Below are positions 15,881 through 22,517 of a stretch of 23,792 bases of DNA, piece by piece. The stretch is taken from IMG/VR virus record IMGVR_UViG_3300010883_000477, positions 1 through 23,792 of that record. One strand, written 5' to 3'. How positions within the stretch are numbered: the stretch's first letter is position 1; every line of letters starts with the position of its first letter. The DNA is from a virus. The notes under the pieces are model-generated. The model made no database searches and was not told the origin of the DNA. It was given only the letters and a program-made list of their open reading frames with translations. Made by a program: the position numbers and the translations under genes.

Positions 15881-17220
15881 TGAGCAATTTATTAGATAAA
15901 GCGAGTATAGTAACTACTCCGACGGCTTACGATAATGGTAAAATACTAAGCGTTAAACCAGCTCCAAGTTTAGGCAGCGAATTGGTTGTTAATGGTGATT
16001 TTGCTACGGATAGCAATTGGTTTAAAGATGCAAATTGGAGTATAGCTAATGGCAAAGCAACAAGCACTGGAGTAGGTAGAATGTTTCAATCTATACCATT
16101 TTTAGAAACAAACATAGGAACTACTGTTCAAGTGTCATTTGATATTATAGACATAACAGCTAATGGGGTTGTAGTGAATTGTTATGGAGGGGTTTCTCAG
16201 CTTTTTACAACTGTAGGAACACACACTTTTACAACAACAACAACAAACAATACAAATCTATATTTCAATAATGGTGGAGCTGGTAATTTAATCGGCTCAA
16301 TAGACAACGTTTCAGTAAAACAAGCAATAGACGGAGACTTCAATTTCACTAGAAATTCTAGCGCCACAAGAGTAAATTCACAAGGTTTAATTGAGGATAT
16401 TACAAGCAACCTTCCAAGAATAGATTATACTGGAGGCGTAGGACACTGGTTATTTGAACCACAGAGTACCAATTTATTTTTAAACTCAGAAACTTTGTCA
16501 ACTCAGGGAGTTTCAACAAACGCTGCAAGCTATACTGTTTCTTTTTATGGTACTGGTTCAATTACTTTTAGTGGCACACATACAGGCACGCTAAACGGAA
16601 CTGGCGTTAGTGATAGAGTTAGTTTAACTTTTACAGCATCAAGTGGCACATTAACAAGCACTGTTAGCGGCTCAGTAACAAAAGCACAAGTCGAGGCATC
16701 ATCTTTCGCTACTTCATACATACCAACAAACGGAAGCACAGTAACACGTTTACAAGATGCAGCATTTGGAGCAGGTAGCTCAGATTTAATAAACTCAACA
16801 GAAGGTGTGCTATATGCAGAGATAGCGGCTTTAGCTGATGATGGTACAAACAGAAATATAAGTTTGTCTGAAGATGCTGGCGATAGGGTGAATATACTTT
16901 ACAGAAATGGCTCAAATAGAATGAGATTTATAGTGAGGGTTAATAATGTAAATGTGTTTGATACAACAATAACCTTACCAGATATTACAAATTATAACAA
17001 AGTAGCTTTATCTTTTAAAGAAAATGAATTTAAGTTGTATGTAAATGGAGTAAAAGAGGTGGAGCAATTAAGCGGCTCTATATTTCCTATAAATACTTTA
17101 GATGCGTTAAATTTTGACCAAGTTAGTGGAGCTCAACCTTTCTTCGGCAAAACTAAATGCGTAGCAGTTTTTAAAGAAGCTCTTACAGATGCAGAACTAA
17201 CTTGTTTAACAACAATATAA
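15880..17220 (+). CDS. Second tail fibre with galactose-binding-like and LamG-like domains
   Basis: A 446-aa paralogue of the fibre at 14502. After a short anchor (MSNLLDKASIVTTPTAYDNG) it has an extra galactose-binding-like domain (SELVVNGDFATDSNW to IDNVSVKQ, about 30-145). The collar follows (FTRNSSATRVNSQGLIED, HWLFEPQSTNLF), then SYIPTNGSTVTRLQDA and a LamG-like C-terminus (KVALSFKENEFKLYVNGVK, ending VAVFKEALTDAELTC). NGDF...W is typical of carbohydrate-binding CBM4/9-like modules. Two fibres with different binding modules suggest two receptor specificities or a mixed tail tip. The middle is very Thr/Ser/Asn-rich. Confidence 0.75.
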   Translation: MSNLLDKASIVTTPTAYDNGKILSVKPAPSLGSELVVNGDFATDSNWFKDANWSIANGKATSTGVGRMFQSIPFLETNIGTTVQVSFDIIDITANGVVVNCYGGVSQLFTTVGTHTFTTTTTNNTNLYFNNGGAGNLIGSIDNVSVKQAIDGDFNFTRNSSATRVNSQGLIEDITSNLPRIDYTGGVGHWLFEPQSTNLFLNSETLSTQGVSTNAASYTVSFYGTGSITFSGTHTGTLNGTGVSDRVSLTFTASSGTLTSTVSGSVTKAQVEASSFATSYIPTNGSTVTRLQDAAFGAGSSDLINSTEGVLYAEIAALADDGTNRNISLSEDAGDRVNILYRNGSNRMRFIVRVNNVNVFDTTITLPDITNYNKVALSFKENEFKLYVNGVKEVEQLSGSIFPINTLDALNFDQVSGAQPFFGKTKCVAVFKEALTDAELTCLTTI

Positions 17221-17231
17221 AATATATAAAA

Positions 17232-17594
17232 ATGTACATAGGAAAATATCAGTTCAAAGACCAAAAAACCGCAGAAGCTAAAATAAAAGGCTTAGGAGTG
17301 TCAACAGATGAAGATGGAAACGAATACCCAACTCACAAGCATAGTATCGTTAAACTCGGTAATATAGCCTTAGAGCAAGGCGAATACGACTATGAAGGCA
17401 ATGAAACTAAAGCACCTGTATTAAGTAGTAAATATCACTTAGACGTAGCGTGGCGATTAGAGGACACTTACAATGAAGGTGGCGAGCTAATCAAAGCAGA
17501 ACACCCTTATGGCTGGAAGTCGGCTAATGTAGACTTAGATAGTAATGGAGTACATTCATTTTTAGGGGTTGACTATTTGAAACATAAATTCTAA
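17232..17594 (+). CDS. 120-aa phage protein downstream of the fibres
   Basis: The start chosen is the ATG at 17232 (MYIGKYQFKDQKTAEAKIKG), behind an A-rich leader, rather than the upstream TTG at 17202, which lies inside the fibre gene. The product is strand-rich (HSIVKLGNIALEQGEYDYE, KYHLDVAWRLEDTY) with C-terminal VHSFLGVDYLKHKF. I do not know its function; placement between fibre and lysis genes suggests a late structural or fibre-associated protein. It overlaps the next gene by one base. Confidence 0.65.
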   Translation: MYIGKYQFKDQKTAEAKIKGLGVSTDEDGNEYPTHKHSIVKLGNIALEQGEYDYEGNETKAPVLSSKYHLDVAWRLEDTYNEGGELIKAEHPYGWKSANVDLDSNGVHSFLGVDYLKHKF

Positions 17595-17752
17595 TGACGA
17601 TAGAAGATTTGAAATTAGGGACATTTAACGCCATTTCTTTTATGGTTAGCTTTACGCACGTAGAAAACAGTTTAAAGGTTATTCTTTTATTAGCTTCTAT
17701 TATTTATACAGCTCAAAAGATATACGAAACGCATAAAAAAAAGAATGACTAA
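17594..17752 (+). CDS. 52-aa single-membrane-segment protein of the lysis cassette
   Basis: A 52-aa product with one hydrophobic segment (SLKVILLLASIIYTAQKI, about 27-44) and a Lys-rich C-terminus. It overlaps the preceding stop (TAATG) and runs 8 bases into the endolysin gene. The position before a peptidoglycan peptidase fits a small holin, antiholin or holin regulator. Topology is probably N-out or N-in with a short cationic tail; the sequence cannot decide. Confidence 0.6.
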   Translation: MTIEDLKLGTFNAISFMVSFTHVENSLKVILLLASIIYTAQKIYETHKKKND

Positions 17753-18113
17753 AAACTTTAGTATAGGTGAATTTAATTGTAAATGTGGTTGTAAAATGCC
17801 TGATGATGTTTTAGTTAATATTACTAAGCTAGCTAGTCAATTACAGTTCGTTAGAGATAACTTAACCAGACCTATAACTATAAACAGTGCTTATCGTTGT
17901 AAAACACACAATAAGTCAATAGGGGGTTCTATAAACTCTCAGCACATACTAGGTAAAGCTGCTGATATTGTAGTAAGTGGACTAGACCCTATTTTAGACA
18001 CATACGATTATTTAGATGACCTTATGCGTACTGGTGAAATATTACAAGGTGGACTTGGAATGTACAAAACATTTACGCATTACGATATAAGAAAAACTAA
18101 AGCACGCTGGTAA
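17745..18113 (+). CDS. Endolysin, peptidase M15 family (D-Ala-D-Ala carboxypeptidase-like)
   Basis: A 122-aa protein of M15_3 type. The zinc-site pattern is visible: His67 and Asp74 in SQHILGKAADIVV, and His112 in THYDIR. A substrate-binding region carries ITINSAYRCKTHNKSIGG. The N-terminus is Cys-containing (CKCGCKMPDD). No signal peptide, so export would need a holin. It would cleave cross-link peptides of peptidoglycan to release virions. It lies between two membrane proteins, with overlapping starts and stops, as a compact lysis cassette. Confidence 0.88.
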   Translation: MTKNFSIGEFNCKCGCKMPDDVLVNITKLASQLQFVRDNLTRPITINSAYRCKTHNKSIGGSINSQHILGKAADIVVSGLDPILDTYDYLDDLMRTGEILQGGLGMYKTFTHYDIRKTKARW

Positions 18114-18508
18114 TGAAAAAAATACTTGAATTTTTAAGTGGGAATGTAATTGGTGAACTTGGTAAAGTTATAGACAACTTATTTACTACTGATGAGGAAC
18201 GCTTAGAAGCTAAAAACAAGATATTTCAAGTTATACAAGAAAAGGAACTAGAGCTGCAAAAAATGCAGACAGATATAATTATAGCAGAGGCAAAAGGAAA
18301 CTGGTTACAACGTTCCTGGAGACCTATTCTAATGCTTTCTTTTGGGTTTATAGTTATTTATGTAAAGTTTATAGCTCCTTTATTTGGCTTTACAATACCG
18401 CCTTTAGAAGATGAGTTCTGGAACTTATTACAGTTAGGAATTGGTGGATACGTTGTAGGTCGTTCAGCTGAGAAGATAGCCAAAAGCGTTACAATTAATA
18501 AAAACTAA
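18113..18508 (+). CDS. Holin, Holin_3TMs-like
   Basis: A 131-aa protein: an N-terminal amphipathic/coiled region (about 25-60), then GNWLQRSWRPILML and hydrophobic segments at about 71-93 and 103-117 with a Gly-rich GIGGYVVGRSAEK end. The QRSWRP...FG pattern is diagnostic of the Holin_3TMs family. Holins permeabilise the inner membrane at a set time so that endolysin reaches the wall. It overlaps the endolysin stop by one base (TAATG). It is the last gene before a 169-base gap. Confidence 0.83.
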   Translation: MKKILEFLSGNVIGELGKVIDNLFTTDEERLEAKNKIFQVIQEKELELQKMQTDIIIAEAKGNWLQRSWRPILMLSFGFIVIYVKFIAPLFGFTIPPLEDEFWNLLQLGIGGYVVGRSAEKIAKSVTINKN

Positions 18509-18516
18509 CTTTTTTC

Positions 18517-18547
18517 TTTTTAATTCCAAATAAAAGATATAACTTTG
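18517..18547 (+). promoter_or_regulatory. Weak Bacteroidota-type promoter candidate
   Basis: TAACTTTG at 18540-18547 matches TAnnTTTG. The -33 position, 19 bases upstream, is TTTT instead of TTTG (18517-18520). It would yield a leader of about 125 bases containing the inverted repeats before the NinG-like gene. Confidence 0.35.
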
Positions 18548-18613
18548 AATTTTTTGTTAAGCTAATTACTTGGCTAAACGTTTTTGTTGCCCTTAAAGGC
18601 ATAAAAAAACAAG

Positions 18614-18663
18614 TATCTAAATAAATAGATAAATATAAATCTAAACAAATAGATAAGATATCT
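18614..18663. repeat. Tandem inverted repeats upstream of ninG-like gene (operator-like)
   Basis: Two copies of ATCTAAA-Y-AAATAGAT, at 18615-18630 and 18639-18654, are spaced 24 bases start to start. Each has 5-bp arms (ATCTA/TAGAT; six in the first copy) and a 6-base centre. A further perfect palindrome AGATATCT lies at 18656-18663. Repeated dyads of this size on one face of the helix are typical of dimeric DNA-binding proteins, but AT-rich sequence makes chance matches likelier. Confidence 0.45.
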
Positions 18664-18677
18664 GAGAACTATTCAAA

Positions 18678-19079
18678 ATGGCTAAAAAGAAAACATTAAA
18701 ATATTGGAAAACTAAAATAGATAAAGTATTTCACGAATATATAAGACGTAGAGACGCAGATAACAATACAGGTTATTGTAATTGCATAAGCTGTAACAAG
18801 CCCATACACTACACAGAAAGCGATGCAGGACACTTTATATCAAGGGGTAAATTATCTACTCGCTATGACGATAGAAACGTTTATAGCCAGTGCCGAAAGT
18901 GTAATAGGTTTGAATATGGTCGTCAATATGAGTATTCCTTAGCTTTAGGAGACCAGCTTTCTGAAGAACTATTAATTAAGTCAAGAGAAATATATAAGCT
19001 TTCAGATGATGAGTGGTTAGAAGTATTTAAAAACTATGACACTAAATTAAAAGAATTAAAAAGACAACAAAACTTTTAG
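18678..19079 (+). CDS. NinG/Rap-like recombination nuclease
   Basis: A 133-aa protein with zinc-binding Cys pairs (YCNCISCNK, Cys34/36/39, and QCRKCNR, Cys72/75) around the core AGHFISRGKLSTRYDDRN. This matches the NinG (Rap) family of phage structure-specific nucleases that resolve branched recombination intermediates. Length is shorter than lambda NinG, which has an extra N-terminal part. A basic N-terminus (MAKKKTLKYWKTKI) and a Lys-rich C-terminus fit DNA binding. It is the first gene of the replication/recombination side and ends 100 bases before a terminator. Confidence 0.87.
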   Translation: MAKKKTLKYWKTKIDKVFHEYIRRRDADNNTGYCNCISCNKPIHYTESDAGHFISRGKLSTRYDDRNVYSQCRKCNRFEYGRQYEYSLALGDQLSEELLIKSREIYKLSDDEWLEVFKNYDTKLKELKRQQNF

Positions 19080-19179
19080 TGTTAATAACTATTAAGCCTA
19101 TATAGTTCTATTTATTAGTATAAGACTTATCTTTGAGTAAATAGATTTTTTGTTTTTGTTTTCAATTTGTTTTAAAAAG

Positions 19180-19207
19180 ACCTTTCATTTATGGAGGGTT
19201 TTTTTTT
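19180..19207 (+). terminator. Intrinsic terminator behind ninG-like gene
   Basis: Arms ACCTTTC (19180-19186) and GGAGGGT (19193-19199) with loop ATTTAT and a run of eight T (19200-19207). Two of the pairs are G-T. It directly precedes the next promoter. Confidence 0.8.
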
Positions 19208-19246
19208 GTTTATAATTTGTTTATTAAATATTTTTGTATATATTTG
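19205..19246 (+). promoter_or_regulatory. Strong Bacteroidota-type promoter with tandem -33 repeat
   Basis: TTTG at 19216-19219, 19 bases, then TATATTTG at 19239-19246 match the primary-sigma consensus of Bacteroidota (TTTG/TAnnTTTG). The block 19205-19224 is an 11-bp unit TTTGTTTATAA plus a partial second copy, and the identical 20 bases occur at 22968-22987. The transcript should start near 19252, about 20 bases before the ATG at 19273. Confidence 0.82.
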
Positions 19247-19272
19247 TATTATTATTAACGAAAACAAAGACA

Positions 19273-19476
19273 ATGTATTTAACAGAAAGATTAAAACCAG
19301 AACACAAGGCAAAGCTTGAAAAACAAAACTTTCATTTTCCTTTAGTAGTAGATGAAGTATGGAATGAGCTGGAAACAAAAACCAAAGTAAGTAGTTTAAC
19401 TTATGGAGTTGTAATGAGTTTACATACCTTACTAAGTAATTACAACAGCCCTTACGAACTATTTAACGAGATATAA
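19273..19476 (+). CDS. 67-aa helical protein, first gene of the replication transcript
   Basis: Start chosen at the ATG 19273, which gives MYLTERLKPEHKAKLEKQNF; an in-frame TTG at 19234 lies inside the promoter and is rejected. The product is helical, with KAKLEKQNFHFPLVVDEVWN and GVVMSLHTLLSNYNSPYELF. No known motif. As the first gene behind a strong host-type promoter it should be expressed early. Function unknown. Confidence 0.6.
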   Translation: MYLTERLKPEHKAKLEKQNFHFPLVVDEVWNELETKTKVSSLTYGVVMSLHTLLSNYNSPYELFNEI

Positions 19477-19477
19477 T

Positions 19478-19639
19478 ATGACATACTCAGAAGACGTAAA
19501 CAGAGCAGCCTCAACCGATACAATAGACTTTTTAAATGCTAGAATTGAAGCATTACAAAAAAGAGTTGAATATTTAGAAAAACAAAACAAGTGGATTGAA
19601 GACGAATTTAATATAAACAACTTAAACAAAAAACAATGA
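19478..19639 (+). CDS. 53-aa coiled-coil mini-protein
   Basis: ATG at 19478, one base after the preceding stop. 53 residues with a heptad-like helix (FLNARIEALQKRVEYLEKQN), so probably a short coiled coil. It overlaps the next gene by four bases (ATGA). Function unknown; it may be an interaction partner of a replication protein. Confidence 0.65.
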   Translation: MTYSEDVNRAASTDTIDFLNARIEALQKRVEYLEKQNKWIEDEFNINNLNKKQ

Positions 19640-20022
19640 ACAAAGACAAGCTATTAGAAATGTATAATACTTACGAACTAAGTAAAGAAGATTTCTTTAA
19701 ACACCAACACTACACGATTATTACACGTCAAGGAATAGACAAAATTCAAGCTAAGGCAAAGATTCAAATTAATTACGAGGTAATAAGATGCGAACCAAAC
19801 TATGCAGTATTTAAAGCCATTGCAAGTAAAGGAGCTGCAAACATAGAAACGTTTGGGAGTGCCTTAAAAGGTGATACTTATAAGGACTCAACTACTAACT
19901 CATTCTACATAGCAGAGATGGCAGAGAAGCGAGCTATGAGCCGAGCGGTTTTAAAGCTTACAGGGTTTTACGAGCTTGGGGTTTTTGGAGAAGACGAATC
20001 AGAGTCATTTAAAAGAAAGTAA
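19636..20022 (+). CDS. 128-aa conserved protein, possible recombination/ssDNA factor
   Basis: The most striking segment is EMAEKRAMSRAVLKLTGFYE (about 93-112), followed by an acidic end (GVFGEDESESFKRK). The first half is strand-rich (HYTIITRQGIDKIQAKAKI, INYEVIRCEPNYAVFKAIAS). A basic 'RA..RAvl' helix after a beta sheet recalls single-strand annealing or recombination-mediator proteins, and the gene sits directly upstream of an SSB-like gene. I cannot assign a family with certainty. Confidence 0.5.
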   Translation: MNKDKLLEMYNTYELSKEDFFKHQHYTIITRQGIDKIQAKAKIQINYEVIRCEPNYAVFKAIASKGAANIETFGSALKGDTYKDSTTNSFYIAEMAEKRAMSRAVLKLTGFYELGVFGEDESESFKRK

Positions 20023-20058
20023 TAATAACAATTAATAACAATTAAAAACAAGTAAATT

Positions 20059-20361
20059 ATGAGTGCATTAATTAATTTTAGTATTGACGTGGCAGCATTG
20101 CCAAAAGAGAAATTTATCGCTGGTAAAAATGGGAAGGTTTATGTAAACCTAACTATGAGCGTAAACGATGAAACAAGGTTCGGTAATAATACTGGTATCT
20201 ATGTTAGCCAAACACAAGAAGAACGTGAGGCTAAAAAGAAAAAGGCTTACTTAGGTAATGGGAAAGTAGTTTGGAATAACTCAGTAATTTTAAACGCTGA
20301 GAAAGAAGAACAAGCTGAAGCTGTTACGCAAGAAGCTGAGGTAAGCGATTTACCATTTTAA
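20059..20361 (+). CDS. Single-stranded DNA-binding protein-like, with DLPF C-terminus
   Basis: A 100-aa protein with a strand-rich core (ALINFSIDVAALPKEKFIAG, VYVNLTMSVNDE, TGIYVSQT, GKVVWNNSVIL) that reads like a small OB fold. An acidic tail ends SDLPF, matching the SSB C-terminal peptide (DDDIPF) that recruits replication and repair proteins. The family is short compared with bacterial SSB (about 150-180 aa). Its neighbour upstream is a possible recombination factor, and a terminator follows. Role: covering ssDNA during phage replication. The tail motif is the strongest evidence. Confidence 0.72.
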   Translation: MSALINFSIDVAALPKEKFIAGKNGKVYVNLTMSVNDETRFGNNTGIYVSQTQEEREAKKKKAYLGNGKVVWNNSVILNAEKEEQAEAVTQEAEVSDLPF

Positions 20362-20364
20362 ATT

Positions 20365-20390
20365 AAAGGGGTCTTAATTGACCCTTTTTT
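20365..20390 (+). terminator. Intrinsic terminator after the SSB-like gene
   Basis: Stem 20365-20373 (AAAGGGGTC) pairs with 20380-20388 (GACCCTTTT), with loop TTAATT and T run 20385-20390. One G-T pair. It separates early high-expression genes from the ATPase gene, which starts 22 bases later; this may lower expression downstream by attenuation. Confidence 0.85.
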
Positions 20391-20412
20391 ATTACCTTTA
20401 AAACAAAAACAA

Positions 20413-21285
20413 ATGACAGAAGACAAAACAACAGAAAATATGTTAATGGAACTCATAGCTGAAGAGTGTACTATTGACACTTCTGAAATTATGGATTACC
20501 CACCGACAGCTTTAAGCTTAGGAGAAAGTACAATACAATCTAAAGGGGGAGAGATTAAGTTTCCAATACCTATTGGAACGTATGGTAACTTCTCTTTTAT
20601 ACAAGCCCCACCAAAAAGCAAGAAAACTTTTTTTGTAAGTCTATTGGCTTCAGTGTATTTAAGTGGTGGTAATAACTTTGGGGGCAGGATAAAAGGACAC
20701 AGAGAAGGCAGGTGTTTAATGCACTTCGATACAGAACAGGGACATTGGCACGCTCAGAGAGTGTTTAAGAGAGTGCAGGATATGAGCATTACAAAAGATG
20801 TAGGGTGTTATAAAACATTCGCTTTAAGGACTGTAGGATATAAAGAAAGATTACAATTTATAGAGTACTGTTTAGAACAAAACAAAGGTAAGAATGGTTT
20901 AGTAGTTATAGACGGAGTAGCAGACCTTGTGAGCGATGTAAATAACTTAGAAGAAAGTAACCTATGCGTTCAAAAGATAATGCAATTAAGTGCTAAATAC
21001 GACTGTCATATTATTACAGTTATACACAGCAATTTTGGAAGCGACAAGCCTACAGGACACTTAGGCAGCTTCTTAGAGAAAAAGACAGAAACACAAATAC
21101 AATTAGAATTAAATACAACTAATAAAGAATGGGTTACAGTAAGCTGTAAGAGAAGCAGGGGTTATTCATTTGAAACGTTTAGCTTTAGTATAAATGAGTT
21201 TGGATTACCTTTTGTGATTACTGATTATGTTTTTGACCCTTTACAGCATTATGTACCCAGAACTTTAACTAAATCCACATTATGA
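20413..21285 (+). CDS. RecA-fold (AAA_25-like) ATPase, probable replicative helicase/RepA-type
   Basis: A 290-aa protein with a RecA-like core. The Walker A position reads QAPPKSKKTF (Lys71, Thr72). Walker B is NGLVVIDGVADLV (Asp167). IITVIHSNFG contains a sensor-like His (about 205), and later VSCKRSRGY follows. This arrangement resembles RepA/DnaB-like hexameric helicases or RadA/Sak4-type recombination ATPases. The Walker A loop is unusual: APPKSKKT replaces the first Gly and the Gly before Lys of GxxxxGK[ST]. Genes around it (SSB, NinG, nucleases) fit replication or recombination. It overlaps the next gene by four bases (ATGA). Confidence 0.73.
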   Translation: MTEDKTTENMLMELIAEECTIDTSEIMDYPPTALSLGESTIQSKGGEIKFPIPIGTYGNFSFIQAPPKSKKTFFVSLLASVYLSGGNNFGGRIKGHREGRCLMHFDTEQGHWHAQRVFKRVQDMSITKDVGCYKTFALRTVGYKERLQFIEYCLEQNKGKNGLVVIDGVADLVSDVNNLEESNLCVQKIMQLSAKYDCHIITVIHSNFGSDKPTGHLGSFLEKKTETQIQLELNTTNKEWVTVSCKRSRGYSFETFSFSINEFGLPFVITDYVFDPLQHYVPRTLTKSTL

Positions 21286-21773
21286 AAACCCTAGTAGAAC
21301 TTGCATACGAGAAAAAACAATCCTTTATTAATATAGTAAAGAGCTTTGGTTGTAACTCAAGTTATGCTGAAGACATAGTACAAGAGTTATTTATACAAAT
21401 TCATTTAGATGTAAAAAAAGGTTTAGACCTTTGGTATAATGATGATATAAACACCTACTATTGTTATAAGGTTCTTAGGGGAATTTATTTAAACACTCAT
21501 AAAAAACAAGCGAGATTTTTAAAAACATACATAGAGGATATAGAAGAAATAAAACAAGCTGAAGATTTAGGTATAGACGAGATAGAATACGCGAAGAGTA
21601 AAGACATAGTAGACGATATACTGAAAGAAATGTACTGGTATGACTCAAAGGTCTTTAGTTTGGTAGCTTCTGGTAAAAGCGTAGCATCACTAAGCAGGGA
21701 CACTAAGATATCTTACTACAGCTTATACAACACTTATAGAACAGCATTAAAAAATATAAAAGAGCAAATATAA
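21282..21773 (+). CDS. Sigma-70-family-like protein (phage sigma factor candidate)
   Basis: A 163-aa protein with two regions of sigma-like appearance. Residues about 25-75 (SSYAEDIVQELFIQIHLDV) match the sigma region 2 pattern (a-DlvQe-f-ki). Residues about 110-163 (DSKVFSLVASGKSVASLSRD, TKISYYSLYNTYRTALKNI) match region 4 with its helix-turn-helix (about 128-155). It is short, like ECF sigma factors, and lacks regions 1 and 3. It could direct host RNA polymerase to phage promoters, and the four-copy motif upstream of virion genes is a natural candidate. Alternative: an ArpU/RinA-like regulator with similar HTH topology. Coupled by overlap to genes on both sides. Confidence 0.62.
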   Translation: MKTLVELAYEKKQSFINIVKSFGCNSSYAEDIVQELFIQIHLDVKKGLDLWYNDDINTYYCYKVLRGIYLNTHKKQARFLKTYIEDIEEIKQAEDLGIDEIEYAKSKDIVDDILKEMYWYDSKVFSLVASGKSVASLSRDTKISYYSLYNTYRTALKNIKEQI

Positions 21774-22195
21774 TGCAGACTTTTAAAAGAGATTTACAAA
21801 GAGGTAAGTACCACGAAAATATTATTTTAGATATTATTAAGTCTAAATACAGTAAAGCATATATTAAAGAGGGTTATTGTAAAGAGTATGATATTTATGT
21901 TCCAGAGATGAATTTTGGTGTAGAAGTTAAGTCTGATGAAAAAAGCAAGTACACTAATAATATTGTTATTGAGATAGAATTTAATTCTAAGCCTTCTGCT
22001 TTAAGTACAACTAAGGCTAAATACTGGGTTATATATGATGGGTATGTTTATAATTGGTTTTTAACTCAAAGGTTAAAAGACTGCATAAAAGATAACAATT
22101 TAAAATATGTAGAGTTTATAGGCAAAGGAGATACAAAAAGCAAAAAAGCATATTTAATTAAAAAAGAAATTTTATATAAATACAAACAATTATGA
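21773..22195 (+). CDS. PD-(D/E)XK-type nuclease, 140 aa
   Basis: Core residues visible: Glu15 (KYHENIILDII), Asp40 (KEYDIYVPEM) and Glu51-Val-Lys53 (FGVEVKSDEK), the E...D...ExK arrangement of PD-(D/E)XK nucleases, then a strand-rich IVIEIEFN-SKPSALSTT and AKYWVIYDG typical of this fold. A resolvase, repair or restriction-like role in phage DNA metabolism is possible. The family cannot be narrowed from sequence alone. One base overlaps the preceding stop codon, and it shares an ATGA overlap with the next gene. Confidence 0.7.
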   Translation: MQTFKRDLQRGKYHENIILDIIKSKYSKAYIKEGYCKEYDIYVPEMNFGVEVKSDEKSKYTNNIVIEIEFNSKPSALSTTKAKYWVIYDGYVYNWFLTQRLKDCIKDNNLKYVEFIGKGDTKSKKAYLIKKEILYKYKQL

Positions 22196-22329
22196 GATTA
22201 GGAGATTTAGTATATTACATTACACACTACACTGGTATTAGGTGGCTTTGGAAAAAGATTAACCCTAACTGTGATTGCGACAAAAGAAGAGAAGAGTGGA
22301 ACGACATAGACTTAGACTTATGGAAATAG
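22192..22329 (+). CDS. 45-aa mini-protein with CxC motif
   Basis: ATG at 22192 overlaps the preceding TGA. The 45 residues begin MRLGDLVYYITHYTGIRWLW and continue with NPNCDCDKRREEWN (Cys27, Cys29). The pattern G-LGD-i--it--tGI...C-C--R---wN is one I recognise from very common small proteins of Bacteroidota phages; function unknown. The end overlaps the next gene by 10 bases. Confidence 0.68.
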   Translation: MRLGDLVYYITHYTGIRWLWKKINPNCDCDKRREEWNDIDLDLWK

Positions 22330-22517
22330 AACACAGAGAACAATGGAAGCAGTTTAAAGCTGATGTTAAAGGTAAGCTATCAAAAGAACAATATAAGCTA
22401 TTGTGCCTCTTGCATTCGGTCTACTATAAACATAAGTACACAGAACCCTGTAGCTGTAACCCAAGACGCTTAATACAATGGATTAACGAAATAGACAAGA
22501 TATATGACAAAGATTAA
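22320..22517 (+). CDS. 65-aa mini-protein with H/C cluster
   Basis: Start chosen at ATG 22320 (MEIEHREQWKQFKADVKGKL), not the in-frame TTG 22275, which lies deep in the previous gene. LHSVYYKHKYTEPCSCNPRR (His32, His38, Cys44, Cys46) suggests zinc binding. C-terminal LIQWINEIDKIYD is helical. Typical of small early phage proteins; function unknown. It overlaps the next gene by 14 bases. Confidence 0.65.
   Translation: MEIEHREQWKQFKADVKGKLSKEQYKLLCLLHSVYYKHKYTEPCSCNPRRLIQWINEIDKIYDKD

Larger units (their letters stand above)
18509..18677. other. Intergenic gap between lysis and replication-side genes
   Basis: 169 bases without a convincing gene. It holds a weak promoter candidate (18517-18547), an imperfect hairpin at 18580-18610 around TGCC-CTTAAA-GGCA, and repeated inverted elements at 18614-18663. 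The layout (promoter-like box followed by palindromes upstream of a recombination gene) resembles a regulated early region, but no repressor gene is in the window. Confidence 0.5.
19080..19272. other. 193-base regulatory gap upstream of the replication genes
   Basis: No gene seen. It contains an AT-rich spacer, an intrinsic terminator (19180-19207) closing the NinG transcript, and a strong host-type promoter (19216-19246) for the genes from 19273 onward. The first 100 bases show nothing clear. Confidence 0.6.

Noticed and set aside
14502-17220. Diversity-generating retroelement targeting the lectin fibres
   Set aside because: No reverse transcriptase or template-repeat pair is visible in the window; similarity between the fibres is domain-level only.
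18580-18610. Imperfect hairpin as a small RNA or bidirectional terminator
   Set aside because: Only four to five firm pairs at the core and a mismatched stem; T-rich and A-rich flanks could arise by composition. Too weak to annotate separately.
19128-19135. TATCTTTG, a match to the host -7 box
   Set aside because: No TTTG about 19-20 bases upstream and no gene at a sensible distance before the terminator at 19180.
19234-19272. Longer form of the 67-aa protein starting at TTG 19234
   Set aside because: This start overlaps the promoter -7 box; the ATG at 19273 sits at a normal distance downstream. In-frame starts at 17202, 22275 and 23294 were rejected for similar reasons, as they lie inside upstream genes.
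20023-20058. Short direct repeats AATAACAATTA before the SSB-like gene
   Set aside because: Short AT-rich repeat in a 36-base leader; could be composition or a weak translation leader, with no further support.
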